DNA from: Caldimonas mangrovi
Lineage (GTDB): Bacteria > Pseudomonadota > Gammaproteobacteria > Burkholderiales > Burkholderiaceae_C
DNA length: 64,000 nucleotides
Assembly (NCBI RefSeq): GCF_023721835.1
Contig: NZ_JAMKFE010000007.1
Span: forward strand, 186,001 to 250,000
Direction: 5' to 3'
Below the pieces are notes generated by a model. That model did not search any database. It was given only the letters and a program-made list of their open reading frames with translations, and was not told the origin of the DNA. Both the position numbers and the translations under genes were made by a program. Shown piece by piece: positions 43,257-51,422 of this stretch. The stretch's first letter is position 1, and every line of letters begins with the position of its first letter.

Positions 43257-43333
43257 GCGTTCGTAGCTCAGTCGGCAAGAGCATGGCCGTCCGAAGGCCA
43301 AGGCCGGTGGTTCGAGTCCATCCGGACGCACCA
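43257..43333 (+). tRNA. tRNA-Arg(CCG)-like
   Basis: 77 nt. Acceptor GCGTTCG/CGGACGC, D arm GCTC-AGTCGGCAA-GAGC, anticodon arm TGGCC-GTCCGAA-GGCCA with anticodon CCG, T arm GGTGG-TTCGAGT-CCATC with one wobble, A73 and encoded CCA. G at position 32 is unusual; the rest is normal. It ends 24 bp before the rtcB start, and nothing separates it from that gene, so array and rtcB are probably one transcript. Confidence 0.87.
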
Positions 43334-43357
43334 ACCCCATCTACAAGGAGTACAGCC

Positions 43358-44575
43358 ATGGAGCTGATGAAAAACGTCCAGGGATGGACCGAAGGCGTCG
43401 AGGTCGACCACCAGGCGCTGAACCAGATCCGCAACATCGCCGGCCTGCCCATCGTGGCCGGCCACGTGGCCATCATGCCGGACCTGCACCTGGGCAAGGG
43501 CGCAACCGTCGGTTCGGTGATCCCGACCCGCGGCGCCATCATCCCGGCGGCCGTCGGTGTGGACATCGGCTGCGGCATGTGTGCCGTGCGCACGGACTTG
43601 AAGGCAGCGGACCTGCCCGAGAGCCTGGCAGCCGTTCGCTCGGCCGTCGAGTCGCTGGTGCCGGTGGGTTTCTCTGCGCACGACAAGGAAGTGAACCCCA
43701 CGCACGAGGCCCCCCATGGCCGCGTGCTGAAGCAACGCATGGATGCGCTCTATGCACGCTTCGAGAAGCTCGCCATCCTGCAGGTGCTGGGTTCGCTGGA
43801 CGCGCGCAAGATCTGGAAGCAGATCGGCACGCTGGGCGGCGGCAACCACTTCATCGAACTGTGTCTCGACGAGGCCGGTGCGGTGTGGGTGATGCTGCAC
43901 TCGGGCTCGCGCAACATCGGCAAGACCATCGGCGAAGCGGCGATCGCCATGGCGCGCGAAGCGTGCGCCAAGGCCGGCGTCGGTCTGCCCGACCGCGACC
44001 TCGCCTGGTTGAACGAAGGCACGCCCGAGTTCCACCGGTACGTCGAGAGCTTGCAGTGGGCGCAGGACTACGCGGCGCTGAACCGCGACCTGATGCTGTT
44101 CCGCGTGATGCGCGCGCTGCGCGAGTCGCTGGGGCGCGAGTCGCTGGGGCGCGAGATCGGTTCCACCAAGGAGGCGATCAACTGCCACCACAACTACGCC
44201 ACGGTCGAAGAGCATTTCGGCACCAAGGTGTGGATCACCCGCAAAGGCGCAGTGAGCGCGCGCGAAGGCCAGCTCGGGATCATCCCCGGCTCGATGGGCG
44301 CCAAGTCCTACATCGTGCGCGGCAAGGGCAACCCCTTGTCGTACTGCTCGTGCTCGCACGGGGCCGGCCGCCGCCACTCGCGCGGCATGGCCAAGCGCCT
44401 GTTCGACCTGGACGCGTTGGCGGCGCAAACCGCCGGCGTGGAGTGCCGCAAGGACGCAGGCGTGCTCGACGAGATCCCCGGTGCCTACAAGGACATCGAC
44501 GCCGTGATGGCGGCCCAGGCCGACCTGGTGAGCGTGGAACACACGCTCAAGCAGGTCATGTGTGTGAAAGGCTGA
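43358..44575 (+). CDS. rtcB: RNA ligase RtcB, copy linked to the tRNA array
   Basis: 405 residues; ATG behind AAGGAGTACAGCC. The metal site (GVDIGCG with Asp69 and Cys72, LGGGNHFIE, NCHHNY) and the guanylated His334 in CSCSHGAGR are all present. RtcB joins 2',3'-cyclic-phosphate (3'-phosphate) RNA ends to 5'-OH ends using GTP and Mn2+. A 15-bp tandem duplication near 44121-44150 gives ESLGRESLGRE. It clearly differs from the second copy at 56946 and belongs to the shorter, E. coli-like group. Placed directly behind the tRNA-like array and before an HNH nuclease, so tRNA-derived substrates are likely. Confidence 0.93.
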   Translation: MELMKNVQGWTEGVEVDHQALNQIRNIAGLPIVAGHVAIMPDLHLGKGATVGSVIPTRGAIIPAAVGVDIGCGMCAVRTDLKAADLPESLAAVRSAVESLVPVGFSAHDKEVNPTHEAPHGRVLKQRMDALYARFEKLAILQVLGSLDARKIWKQIGTLGGGNHFIELCLDEAGAVWVMLHSGSRNIGKTIGEAAIAMAREACAKAGVGLPDRDLAWLNEGTPEFHRYVESLQWAQDYAALNRDLMLFRVMRALRESLGRESLGREIGSTKEAINCHHNYATVEEHFGTKVWITRKGAVSAREGQLGIIPGSMGAKSYIVRGKGNPLSYCSCSHGAGRRHSRGMAKRLFDLDALAAQTAGVECRKDAGVLDEIPGAYKDIDAVMAAQADLVSVEHTLKQVMCVKG

Positions 44576-44639
44576 AGAGCCGGCGCTGGTGCCTTCCTTC
44601 GGCCACCCAAGAGCTGAACGAAGAAAGGAGGAACCCCCG

Positions 44640-45203
44640 ATGCATCAGCACGTCCTGCAACTGGACATCCAGGGCACGCCCCAGCGTTGGATCACGCTGG
44701 AACACGCGGCGCTGCACTACGCCACCGATGCGGTGGCCTGGGTCGACGGCACCGAGCCGCTGCGCACGCTGCGCGGCGGCACCAACGCCGCCACCGGCCG
44801 CCAGTCGCTGATCGACGTCCACCCCATCATCGCGCTGCGGGGCGTGGCGCGCATCAACCTGTTCGACGTGACGCCGTCGTTCGCGAAGCACAAGCTGTTT
44901 CGGCGCGACCGCCACACCTGCGCGTACTGCGGCCTGCAGTTTCCGGAACGGGAGCTGCAATGCGAACACATCGTGCCCGAGTCGCGCGGCGGCGGCTGGA
45001 CGTGGATGAACCTCGTCACCGCCTGCGCCGCGTGCAACGGCCGCAAGGCCGACCGCACGCCCGGCGAAGCCGGCATGCCGCTCGTCTACCTGCCCTACGT
45101 GCCCAGCCGCTTCGAGGACTTTCTGCTCGAAGGCCGCCGTATCCGTGCTGACGTGCACGAGTGGCTGGCGTCGCGGCTGCCCAAGGGGTCGCGGCTGAAC
45201 TGA
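44640..45203 (+). CDS. HNH endonuclease-like protein beside rtcB
   Basis: 187 residues behind a perfect AAAGGAGGAACC ribosome binding site. The C-terminal half is an HNH domain with two Cys pairs for zinc (CAYCG ... CAACN) around the catalytic EHIVPESRGGGWTWMNLVTACAACNGRKADR. The N-terminal half (PQRWITLEHAALHYATDAVAW) resembles the front part of Burkholderiales HNH proteins. HNH enzymes cut DNA or RNA leaving various ends. Immediate linkage to rtcB suggests either a nuclease whose products RtcB can handle or a nucleic-acid binding helper. Substrate unknown. Confidence 0.88.
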   Translation: MHQHVLQLDIQGTPQRWITLEHAALHYATDAVAWVDGTEPLRTLRGGTNAATGRQSLIDVHPIIALRGVARINLFDVTPSFAKHKLFRRDRHTCAYCGLQFPERELQCEHIVPESRGGGWTWMNLVTACAACNGRKADRTPGEAGMPLVYLPYVPSRFEDFLLEGRRIRADVHEWLASRLPKGSRLN

Positions 45204-45241
45204 AGCCGCGCGCCCTGGCCCAGACCTCCCGGGAGACGCCC

Positions 45242-45361
45242 ATGGTCAACACTCCACCCTTTCAAACGCTGAAGGCGTGTGCTGCTGCCAGGCCGTTCGG
45301 GCACGGGATACGCAAGAGGAGCTGTTACAAAGCACAAGCTGTACCAGATCTGCAGTGCTAG
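45242..45361 (+). pseudogene. 5' fragment of a second rsr (Ro/TROVE) gene
   Basis: The first 16 codons, MVNTPPFQTLKACAAA, copy the start of the intact rsr at 54964 (MVNTQLFQTIKGTLLPAA). At DNA level about 48 bases match at roughly three quarters of positions, including ATGGTCAACAC and GCTGCTGCC. After this the frame wanders for 23 codons and stops. I infer that a second rsr once followed rtcB and the HNH gene and was deleted, leaving its start. Confidence 0.6.
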
Positions 45362-45395
45362 CCTTTTCGGCTGCCGCCCCTTGGAGACACCACCG

Positions 45396-46484
45396 ATGCC
45401 CAATGTTCGAACCGCGAATGCCGTCCGCCTGGAATTCGCACCCGGCGCTCTCGTTCAATCCAACCTGTCGGGCGCCGCCTTCACCGGCGACTGGCTCTGG
45501 GTGGCGGGCGACGAAGCCTGCGGCCTGGACCGGCTGCGCCGGCTCGCCCCCCTGGGGCGCGAGGTGTTGCGCTTCGGTGAGGCACGTGACTTCCCGCTCG
45601 CCGACCTGCTGGACCTGCCTGGCGACCCCGACGACGAGGCCGACCTGGAAGGCATGGCCGTGGCGGACGGCTTCCTGTGGGTGGTGGGCTCGCATGGCCT
45701 GAAGCGCAAGAACGCCAAACCAGACCGCAGCCACACTGACAACGCCAAACGGCTGGCGAAGGTGGCGCTCGACGGCAATCGCCGCCTGCTCGCCTGCCTG
45801 CCGATCGAACCCGATGCCGCCGGCGAGCCCTGCCTGGTGCGGCAGGCCCGGGACGGCCGCCGGGCGCTGCGCCTGAAGGGTGACGCCAAGACCAACCTGC
45901 TGACCCACGCGCTGGCCGACGACCCCCACTTCGGCCCCTACATGGCGATCCCGGGCAAGGACAACGGCTTCGACATCGAAGGCCTGGCCGTGGACGGCCC
46001 CCGCTTGCTGCTCGGCCTGCGCGGGCCGGTCTTGCGGGGCTGGTCAGCATTGCTGGAGCTGGCCGTCGAAGCCCGTGGCGACCACCTGCGGCTGGTGCCG
46101 CTGGACCCGGGCGGTCCCTTGATCCGCAAGCACTTCCTGCCGCTGGACGGCCTGGGCGTGCGCGACCTGCACTTTTTTGGCGACGACCTCTACATCCTGG
46201 CCGGCCCGACAATGACGCTGAACGGCGATATCCGGGTCTTCAAGTGGCCCGCCGCCCGCCCGTTGCTGGCCGCGAACCGCGAGCCGGTGCGCTTCGAGGC
46301 GGCGTTGACCGAGTCGCTGCCGTTGCCGCACGGGCCCGGCACCGACCGCGCCGAAGCCATCTGCGACCTGCCGCCCGAGTTGTCGGCAGGCAAGCCGAGC
46401 TGGCTCGTGCTGTACGACGCGCCCGGGGCCAAACGGCGGGAGGGTGAACACACGGTTTTCGGGGACTTGCTGCGCCGCGACTGA
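45396..46484 (+). CDS. DUF3616 family protein
   Basis: 362 residues; start ATG 45396 behind GGAGACACC. The repeated strand pattern with LWVAGDEACGLDRL, DEADLEGMAVADGFLWVVGSHGLKRKNAK and GFDIEGLAVDGPRLLLGLRGPVL is that of DUF3616, a predicted beta-propeller. No signal peptide. Function unknown. It follows the rsr fragment on the same strand and could be part of the rtcB-HNH transcription unit. A good terminator lies 275 bp downstream. Confidence 0.85.
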   Translation: MPNVRTANAVRLEFAPGALVQSNLSGAAFTGDWLWVAGDEACGLDRLRRLAPLGREVLRFGEARDFPLADLLDLPGDPDDEADLEGMAVADGFLWVVGSHGLKRKNAKPDRSHTDNAKRLAKVALDGNRRLLACLPIEPDAAGEPCLVRQARDGRRALRLKGDAKTNLLTHALADDPHFGPYMAIPGKDNGFDIEGLAVDGPRLLLGLRGPVLRGWSALLELAVEARGDHLRLVPLDPGGPLIRKHFLPLDGLGVRDLHFFGDDLYILAGPTMTLNGDIRVFKWPAARPLLAANREPVRFEAALTESLPLPHGPGTDRAEAICDLPPELSAGKPSWLVLYDAPGAKRREGEHTVFGDLLRRD

Positions 46485-46758
46485 GAGTGCCGACCCTGGC
46501 TTCACGCCCGGCACGATCGCGCGCGCAAGCGCACCCCCCGTGTCGCCGGTGGCCATCGCGCGGCCGCCGGCCTTTCGTGATGCCAGCAATGTCGCAGGGA
46601 CCCGTGAGACCTTGTTGGGCAGCTCGCGGGCTTGCTCACGCCAACCCCTCTTTTCGACAGTTCGAACATTCGGCACCTGCGCCGGCTCTTGCAGGTACGC
46701 CGCAAGCAGCGGCAACTCGTCGGCGGTCGGGTCGCCGACGAACTCATCGCACTTCTGC

Positions 46759-46784
46759 GCGGGCGCCTACGGGCGCCCGTTTTT
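46759..46784 (+). terminator. intrinsic terminator
   Basis: GGGCGCC-TACG-GGCGCCC followed by GTTTTT: a seven-pair GC stem with a TACG tetraloop. It ends plus-strand transcription after the DUF3616 gene. The 46485-46758 stretch before it holds no reading frame I can support. Confidence 0.8.
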
Positions 46785-46795
46785 CCTGGCAGCGT

Positions 46796-47629
46796 CTATG
46801 CGCTGCTTCTTCGGTGCCCCCGGATCGCCGTCGGGGCAAAACCGAACCGCTCGCGAAACCGGATGGCAAACCGGGAGGCCGATTCGTAGCCGACATCCGA
46901 CGCGATGTGCGCCACCGAGCGGTCGGTCGACTGCAGCAGCGTCATCGCGAAAGACATGCGAACGTCGGCAAGCAACTCGTTGAAACTGGCGCCCTCTGCA
47001 CGCAACCTTCTTCTCAAGGTGGCTTCGCTCATGGCAAGCCGTGCCGCCACCTCCGGCATCGTCCACGCTTCGGAGATCGACGCGGCAAGCAAGGCCCGCA
47101 GCCTGGACACCACGCTGGTGGCCCGAGGCCGCGAAAAACGAATGTTGGCCGCTGCAAGCCACACCAGCAGCTCGGCCAGCCTGTGCCGTGCCACGTCGTC
47201 AGGAACCACCTCTGCGGTGCAGGCCACGGCAGCGACGGCACGGTCCACCGCGCCGGCAAACTCGGCACCGACACCTTTGAGCGCGGCAGCGCCCGCCAGG
47301 GGCCGTGCCGATCGGCCTTGCGGCTCGTAGCGTTCAAGAATGGACGGGTCCCACACCACCCAGCGGGCTTCGAACAGCCCATCGCCCGAAAGCCGGTTCC
47401 ACACGTCGAACGACTGGCCACCCGCGATGGCAATGGCATCACCGCCGTGGACAGCCCACCGCCGGCCCCCGGACTGAAGCGATTTGGCCCCGTGCCGCAA
47501 GACGATGAGCGCGGGGCTGTCGACCACCACATTACTGAACCTCAGCGCACTGCGCTGCACCACATTGGCCGTCAGCCCGACACCGGGCCGCACATGCAGA
47601 AACCTCGCGGCGCCGCCTGTTGCCTGCAC
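46796..47629 (-). CDS. AraC-family regulator
   Basis: 277 residues. The C-terminal 100 residues contain the double HTH (WTMPEVAARLAMSEATLRRRLRAEGASFNELLADVRMSFAMTLLQSTDRSVAHIASDVGYESASRFAIRFRERFGFAPTAIR). The N-terminal part resembles the cupin-like sensor of AraC proteins. No inducer can be named. The neighbouring minus-strand VOC gene ends about 20 bp upstream, so they may be co-transcribed. Confidence 0.88.
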   Translation of the reverse strand: MQATGGAARFLHVRPGVGLTANVVQRSALRFSNVVVDSPALIVLRHGAKSLQSGGRRWAVHGGDAIAIAGGQSFDVWNRLSGDGLFEARWVVWDPSILERYEPQGRSARPLAGAAALKGVGAEFAGAVDRAVAAVACTAEVVPDDVARHRLAELLVWLAAANIRFSRPRATSVVSRLRALLAASISEAWTMPEVAARLAMSEATLRRRLRAEGASFNELLADVRMSFAMTLLQSTDRSVAHIASDVGYESASRFAIRFRERFGFAPTAIRGHRRSSA

Positions 47630-47647
47630 AGCCTGCCGCCCCCCACG

Positions 47648-48043
47648 CTAGGACGGAACCCGATGGATGGCGCAAAGCTTGTTGCCGTCGGGGTCGCGAA
47701 CATAGGCCAGATAGTAGGAGCCGCCCGCGTGCTCGCGCAGGCCCGGCGGGTTCTCGATGGAAGTGCCGCCATGCGCCACTGCCGCGTCGTGAAACGCGTG
47801 CACCCGCTCGGGCGAGTCGCACTTGAACGCGATGGTGCCCCCGTTCGCAGCCGTCGCCGGCTCGCCATCGATCGGCTGGGTGATGCCCAGGGTGCTGCCG
47901 TTGTGGCGGTAGAACAGCCGAACGTGACCTGAAGCCGCAGTGTTCCGGACGGGCGCACCCGCCCCGAGCACGCCCAGAACAGCGTCGTAGAACCGGATCG
48001 AACGGTCGAGGTCGTTGCTGCCGACCATCACGTGATTGAACAT
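47648..48043 (-). CDS. VOC-family protein
   Basis: 131 residues; ATG 48043 behind AAGGAGTAGCA. Starts MFNHVMVGSNDLDRSIRFYDAVLGVLG and ends YLAVRDPDGN-type motif (YVRDPDGNKLCAIHR), the standard glyoxalase/dioxygenase superfamily layout. The metal ligands are partly conserved. Substrate unknown. Lies upstream of the AraC gene on the same strand and divergent from the flavoprotein at 48270. Confidence 0.87.
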   Translation of the reverse strand: MFNHVMVGSNDLDRSIRFYDAVLGVLGAGAPVRNTAASGHVRLFYRHNGSTLGITQPIDGEPATAANGGTIAFKCDSPERVHAFHDAAVAHGGTSIENPPGLREHAGGSYYLAYVRDPDGNKLCAIHRVPS

Positions 48044-48269
48044 TGCTACTCCTTGCTCGTTGGGGTACTTGAGGTCGAGATCAGTATAGGAGCCGAACCT
48101 GAGACGTATGGTGCGGTTGCGTGCCAATTTTGGTGCCGAATCGATCAGCCAGCGAATACCTGGCGCTTCGCACCTTGCGACATCGGTGCGCCAGCAGCGC
48201 ATCACAAGGTGCGTATCCAACGCAACATGCATCGATAGGCGATGTCGCCGGCTTGTCAGACGGTTCGGA

Positions 48270-49181
48270 ATGATCGAAGACGTGATCGTGGTCGGCGGCG
48301 GACCGGCTGGTGCCGCCTGCGCGTTGTGGACCCATCAATTGGGCCTGCGCGTGTTGCTGCTCGAAGCCGGCTCGGCCGTCGGTGGACTTCAGCTCAGAAG
48401 TCCATACGGCAACCCATGGATACCGGGCGTGCAAGGCAAGACGGGGCAGCAGGTGGCCGCGTCGCTGCAGGCGCACCTGGAAGCCGCCGCTGTTCCGCAC
48501 GCACTGAACTTCGCCGCGGCAGAAATCAAACGCAGCGTCGAGCATGTCGGTTGGGAAGTGTCGAACGAGCGGGCCACGCACGCGGCGCGCTATGTCGTGA
48601 TCGCGACAGGCGCCAAGCCCCGGCGAGAGGGATTTGTGGAAAGCGACCGCGTGGGCATCGGGCCCGGCATCTCGATGGAGCGCCTCGATGTCGCCGGCAA
48701 ACGGGTCGCCATTCTGGGCGGCGGCGACAATGCCTTCGACCAGGCCGCCTCTGCCAAGCGACGCGGTGCGCGCTGCGTCGACATCTATTGCCGCCGTGCT
48801 CCGCGCGCGCAACCCCTACTGGTGCGTCAGGTGGAAGCACGGTGCGTTCACATCGGGCCGTTCCATGCCGACCCGCTCAGCATGAGCGTCAACGGCGCGC
48901 CCTACGACATCTTCGGCGTGCAGTTCGGTTTCCAGGCCTGCATTCCCGGTGGCTTGCAGCTGCCATTGATAGACGGCTACATCGACGTCGATCGCCGCGG
49001 CGCGGTGCGGCGGTTCCCACGCCTGTTTGCAGCGGGCGAAGTCACCAACTACTGGCACCCCTGCGTCACGACCTCGTATGCCCACGGGGTGCAGGTCGCC
49101 AAGTCGATCCAGAACGAATTGCAGCTGGCCCACTCGGTGGCCCCCGCGTCGCCCGTATCGCTTCTGGCGCACGTGTCCTGA
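48270..49181 (+). CDS. FAD-dependent oxidoreductase, TrxR-like without CxxC
   Basis: 303 residues. VIVVGGGPAGAACALWTHQLGLRVLLLEAG binds FAD, VAILGGGDNAFDQAASAKRRGARCVDIYCR binds NAD(P), and FAAGEVTNYWHPCVTTSYAHG is the C-terminal FAD motif. The order is that of thioredoxin-reductase relatives, but there is no CxxC between the two nucleotide domains, so it resembles ferredoxin/flavodoxin-NADP reductases of the TrxR-like type. Partner unknown. An alternative longer start is not supported by a ribosome binding site. Confidence 0.82.
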   Translation: MIEDVIVVGGGPAGAACALWTHQLGLRVLLLEAGSAVGGLQLRSPYGNPWIPGVQGKTGQQVAASLQAHLEAAAVPHALNFAAAEIKRSVEHVGWEVSNERATHAARYVVIATGAKPRREGFVESDRVGIGPGISMERLDVAGKRVAILGGGDNAFDQAASAKRRGARCVDIYCRRAPRAQPLLVRQVEARCVHIGPFHADPLSMSVNGAPYDIFGVQFGFQACIPGGLQLPLIDGYIDVDRRGAVRRFPRLFAAGEVTNYWHPCVTTSYAHGVQVAKSIQNELQLAHSVAPASPVSLLAHVS

Positions 49182-49222
49182 GCCCAGACCGGTTGCCGTC
49201 AAGACGAGATCGACGTGCCTCT

Positions 49223-50572
49223 TCAGCCTGCGAGCTTGTCGGCGGCGCGCTCGATCCCGTCGAGGACGCTGTCGGCCAATGCTTGCGGGAAGTCGGCGGG
49301 TAGCTGGGCGCGGACGGCCTTCACCACCTGCGGAGTGCGCTCGACCAAGTCGTCGACCACGAATTTCGCCGCGCCGCCGTCCGGCATCAGGATGCCGTGG
49401 CGCGCCCCCACTGCAAGCCAGTGGCGGCGCAGGATTTCGCCCATCTTCCAGTGGGCGTTTGTGGCGCGCACGGCCATGGCCATCTTCACTTTTTGCGGGG
49501 GGATCTTGTCCGCGCCTTTGCCCAGCAGCGGGTGGGCCGACAGCACGTCGTAGAGCGGCGTCAGCTGGTAGCGCCCGCCGGGACGCAGGTACAGGCTGAA
49601 GTTCTTCGCATGGCCATCGGTGGCGCACAGCATCCAGAACAGCACCTGGGCCTGGTAGAACGTTCGCCGGTCGTGCTCGCGGGTCATGGAGCCGTCCAGC
49701 AGCTCCATGATGGTTTCGATGCCGGGCCCACCATCGGTCTCGTACTTCGCAGAGGGCGGCACGCCTTTGGCCTGGCACGTATCTTCCTGCGGAAGCCGGA
49801 TGAGACGGTCGTCGCCCTTGGGGCTCTTCCACCAGGTGCGGTCGAAACGTTCGACCGCCAGCACCTTCATGTCCTCGAACTGCCAGGGGGTGCAGTGGGC
49901 CACCGGCAGCCCGAACGCCTTCAACACCAGGGAGCACAACCACTCGTTCTCGACCGAATCACGCATGTCGAGCTTCAGCCCACCCACCAGGCCCAATGGC
50001 AGCTTGAGGATGTGCGTGGTGGGCGTGTCGCCGTGCGGTAGGCACCACCTGCCCTTGAAGTGCAGCAAGGCGGTCTTTTCCTGTGCACCGGCAATGGAAA
50101 TGCGAAAGTCGTCGGCTTCGTGGTCGATGCCCAGGGGGCCCGGTGCCGTGGCCGCGCGCAGCAGGCGCGCGACCTGGGCATCGTTCAGAGGCTCGGCCTT
50201 CACCGGTTGCACGCCGGCCGGCACAACGCCTTCCGGCAGCATCTGCAGGGCGCCCACGCAGTCGCGGCCGATCTCGGCCAGCAAGGAGAAGGCGTCGGCA
50301 GTGCCCGTGCTGTAGCGACGCGCGATGCGTGCGCGGATGTCTTTGCTGTCGGGAAGCAGGTTGTCGAAGTAGGCATGCACCTTCTCGCCCCGATGGCTGG
50401 CGTTGCCGGGCAGAAAGGGCAGCGACAAGGACAGTGGGCGCCCTTGCTCGGAGGACACCCACCCTGGGTCGTATTCCAGAACGTCGCCGGCATGCGGGTT
50501 GAAGCGCCACGTGCCGACGAAGCTGCCGTTCATCCAGAGGCCCAGGGCCCGGGTGTGTGAGCGCCGGCCCAT
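49223..50572 (-). CDS. hipA: HipA-family toxin kinase
   Basis: 449 residues. HipA motifs: N-terminal FNPHAGDVLEYDPGW, P-loop-like SIAGAQEKTALL, substrate/ATP-region LAVERFDR, the catalytic ATDGHAKNFSLY and metal-binding YDVLSA. HipA kinases phosphorylate glutamyl-tRNA synthetase or other targets and stop growth; HipB neutralises them. It begins 3 bp after hipB on the same strand. A tRNA-charging toxin inside an RNA-repair island is suggestive but may be coincidence. Confidence 0.93.
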   Translation of the reverse strand: MGRRSHTRALGLWMNGSFVGTWRFNPHAGDVLEYDPGWVSSEQGRPLSLSLPFLPGNASHRGEKVHAYFDNLLPDSKDIRARIARRYSTGTADAFSLLAEIGRDCVGALQMLPEGVVPAGVQPVKAEPLNDAQVARLLRAATAPGPLGIDHEADDFRISIAGAQEKTALLHFKGRWCLPHGDTPTTHILKLPLGLVGGLKLDMRDSVENEWLCSLVLKAFGLPVAHCTPWQFEDMKVLAVERFDRTWWKSPKGDDRLIRLPQEDTCQAKGVPPSAKYETDGGPGIETIMELLDGSMTREHDRRTFYQAQVLFWMLCATDGHAKNFSLYLRPGGRYQLTPLYDVLSAHPLLGKGADKIPPQKVKMAMAVRATNAHWKMGEILRRHWLAVGARHGILMPDGGAAKFVVDDLVERTPQVVKAVRAQLPADFPQALADSVLDGIERAADKLAG

Positions 50573-50575
50573 GCG

Positions 50576-50854
50576 TCACCAAGCCGGGCGGCCCGAGCGG
50601 GACTTGCCGGGCGACGTTCCTTGAACGTCTTCGCTGCGGGCCGACCGCAGCACCAGCTCGACGTCCAGGATGCTCAGCAACTTCAGCAGTCGCCCCAGGC
50701 TGGCGCTCTCTGGCTTGCGCTCAAGCGCCGACAGGGTCTGTTGGGTCACGCCCAGGCGTAGCGCCGCTTCGGCCTGGCTGAGGCCCGCGCGCTTGCGGAA
50801 TGCCTTGAGCAGGTCAGGCAACTGGTCGATGGTGCGGACGGCAAAGTCGCTCAT
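50576..50854 (-). CDS. hipB: HipB-family antitoxin
   Basis: 92 residues. XRE helix-turn-helix: LPDLLKAFRKRAGLSQAEAALRLGVTQQTLSALERKPESASLGRLLKLLSILDVEL. The tail is basic and flexible. It should bind the operators upstream and repress its own operon together with HipA. Start at ATG 50854. Confidence 0.92.
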   Translation of the reverse strand: MSDFAVRTIDQLPDLLKAFRKRAGLSQAEAALRLGVTQQTLSALERKPESASLGRLLKLLSILDVELVLRSARSEDVQGTSPGKSRSGRPAW

Positions 50855-50889
50855 ACAAGTCACCGACTGTATTTATGGTTTACAGATGC

Positions 50890-50940
50890 TATGTTGTATT
50901 CAGAACATACGCAAGATCAGTTGTAATCTAAATTTACAAC
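50890..50940. promoter_or_regulatory. hipBA operator region
   Basis: An AT-rich stretch with two inverted repeats: TATGTT/AACATA (50890-50909) and the perfect pair GTTGTAA/TTACAAC with a 7-base spacer (50920-50940). They lie directly upstream of hipB, as HipB boxes usually do. The second palindrome overlaps the 3' end of the truncated gene at 50917-51123. Confidence 0.6.
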
Positions 50941-51123
50941 TTTTGAGCTGTATATTGACTCGCCGGTCCAGCCCATTGCGGCCTGCAGCACCCTGTCGAG
51001 CTTGGCCAGACTCAATGTGTCGGGCACAAGCACCGTGCGCCAGATGCGCGGCTCGATGCGCTGCAGTGCCATGGTGAGTTGGTAGATGCGCTGAGGCTCA
51101 GTTCGGCGGGTCGATTTGCTCAT
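50917..51123 (-). pseudogene. truncated pRiA4b ORF-3-like gene
   Basis: 68 codons: QRIYQLTMALQRIEPRIWRTVLVPDTLSLAKLDRVLQAAMGWTG is the N-terminal part of the pRiA4b ORF-3 (IS1096 TnpR-like) family, which is normally about 170 residues or more. After GWTG the sequence switches to SIYSSKVVNLDYN and stops in the AT-rich hipB control region. I infer a deletion or insertion junction here at about 50965. Between 51124 and 51422 I see only a short GAGCTAT/ATAGCTC hairpin and no gene. Confidence 0.65.
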
Positions 51124-51422
51124 GGGCCGAGGGTAGCAGCGACGCCGCCTGCCACCGATGCGGCAGCCACTGCGGCAAGCGCAGTGAGCTATCCATAGCT
51201 CGCATCGCGAGCATCCGGGGTCCGCAAGTGAGTCGACGCCGAATGGGCACACCCCGTCAACCTTGACAGGCTGGTGCCGTTGCGTCGGACGGCTGCGAGT
51301 GCAGATACTCAGCGGGCGAGATGCAAGACACCCTTCAATGCCTGCGACCCGCCCCCAGGGGCAAACGAGGCTGACCGCCTGGTCGCAGCACCTCAAAACG
51401 CCCTCAGAGGGAGACCCGGCCC

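Noticed and set aside
42438-43333. reading the array as an ordinary tRNA operon
   Set aside because: Loss of U33, C56, T54/A58, G-1 and CCA in different members, together with the interleaved structured RNAs and the rtcB fusion, argues against it, although Pro(UGG) alone could be a normal tRNA.
45295-45312. possible sigma-54 promoter (GGGCACGGGATACGCA)
   Set aside because: The GG/GC spacing fits but three core bases differ from consensus and it lies inside the rsr fragment; too weak to list.
46444-46983. 179-residue plus-strand frame across the DUF3616/AraC gap
   Set aside because: Overlaps both real genes, has no ribosome binding site and contains an intrinsic terminator in the middle.
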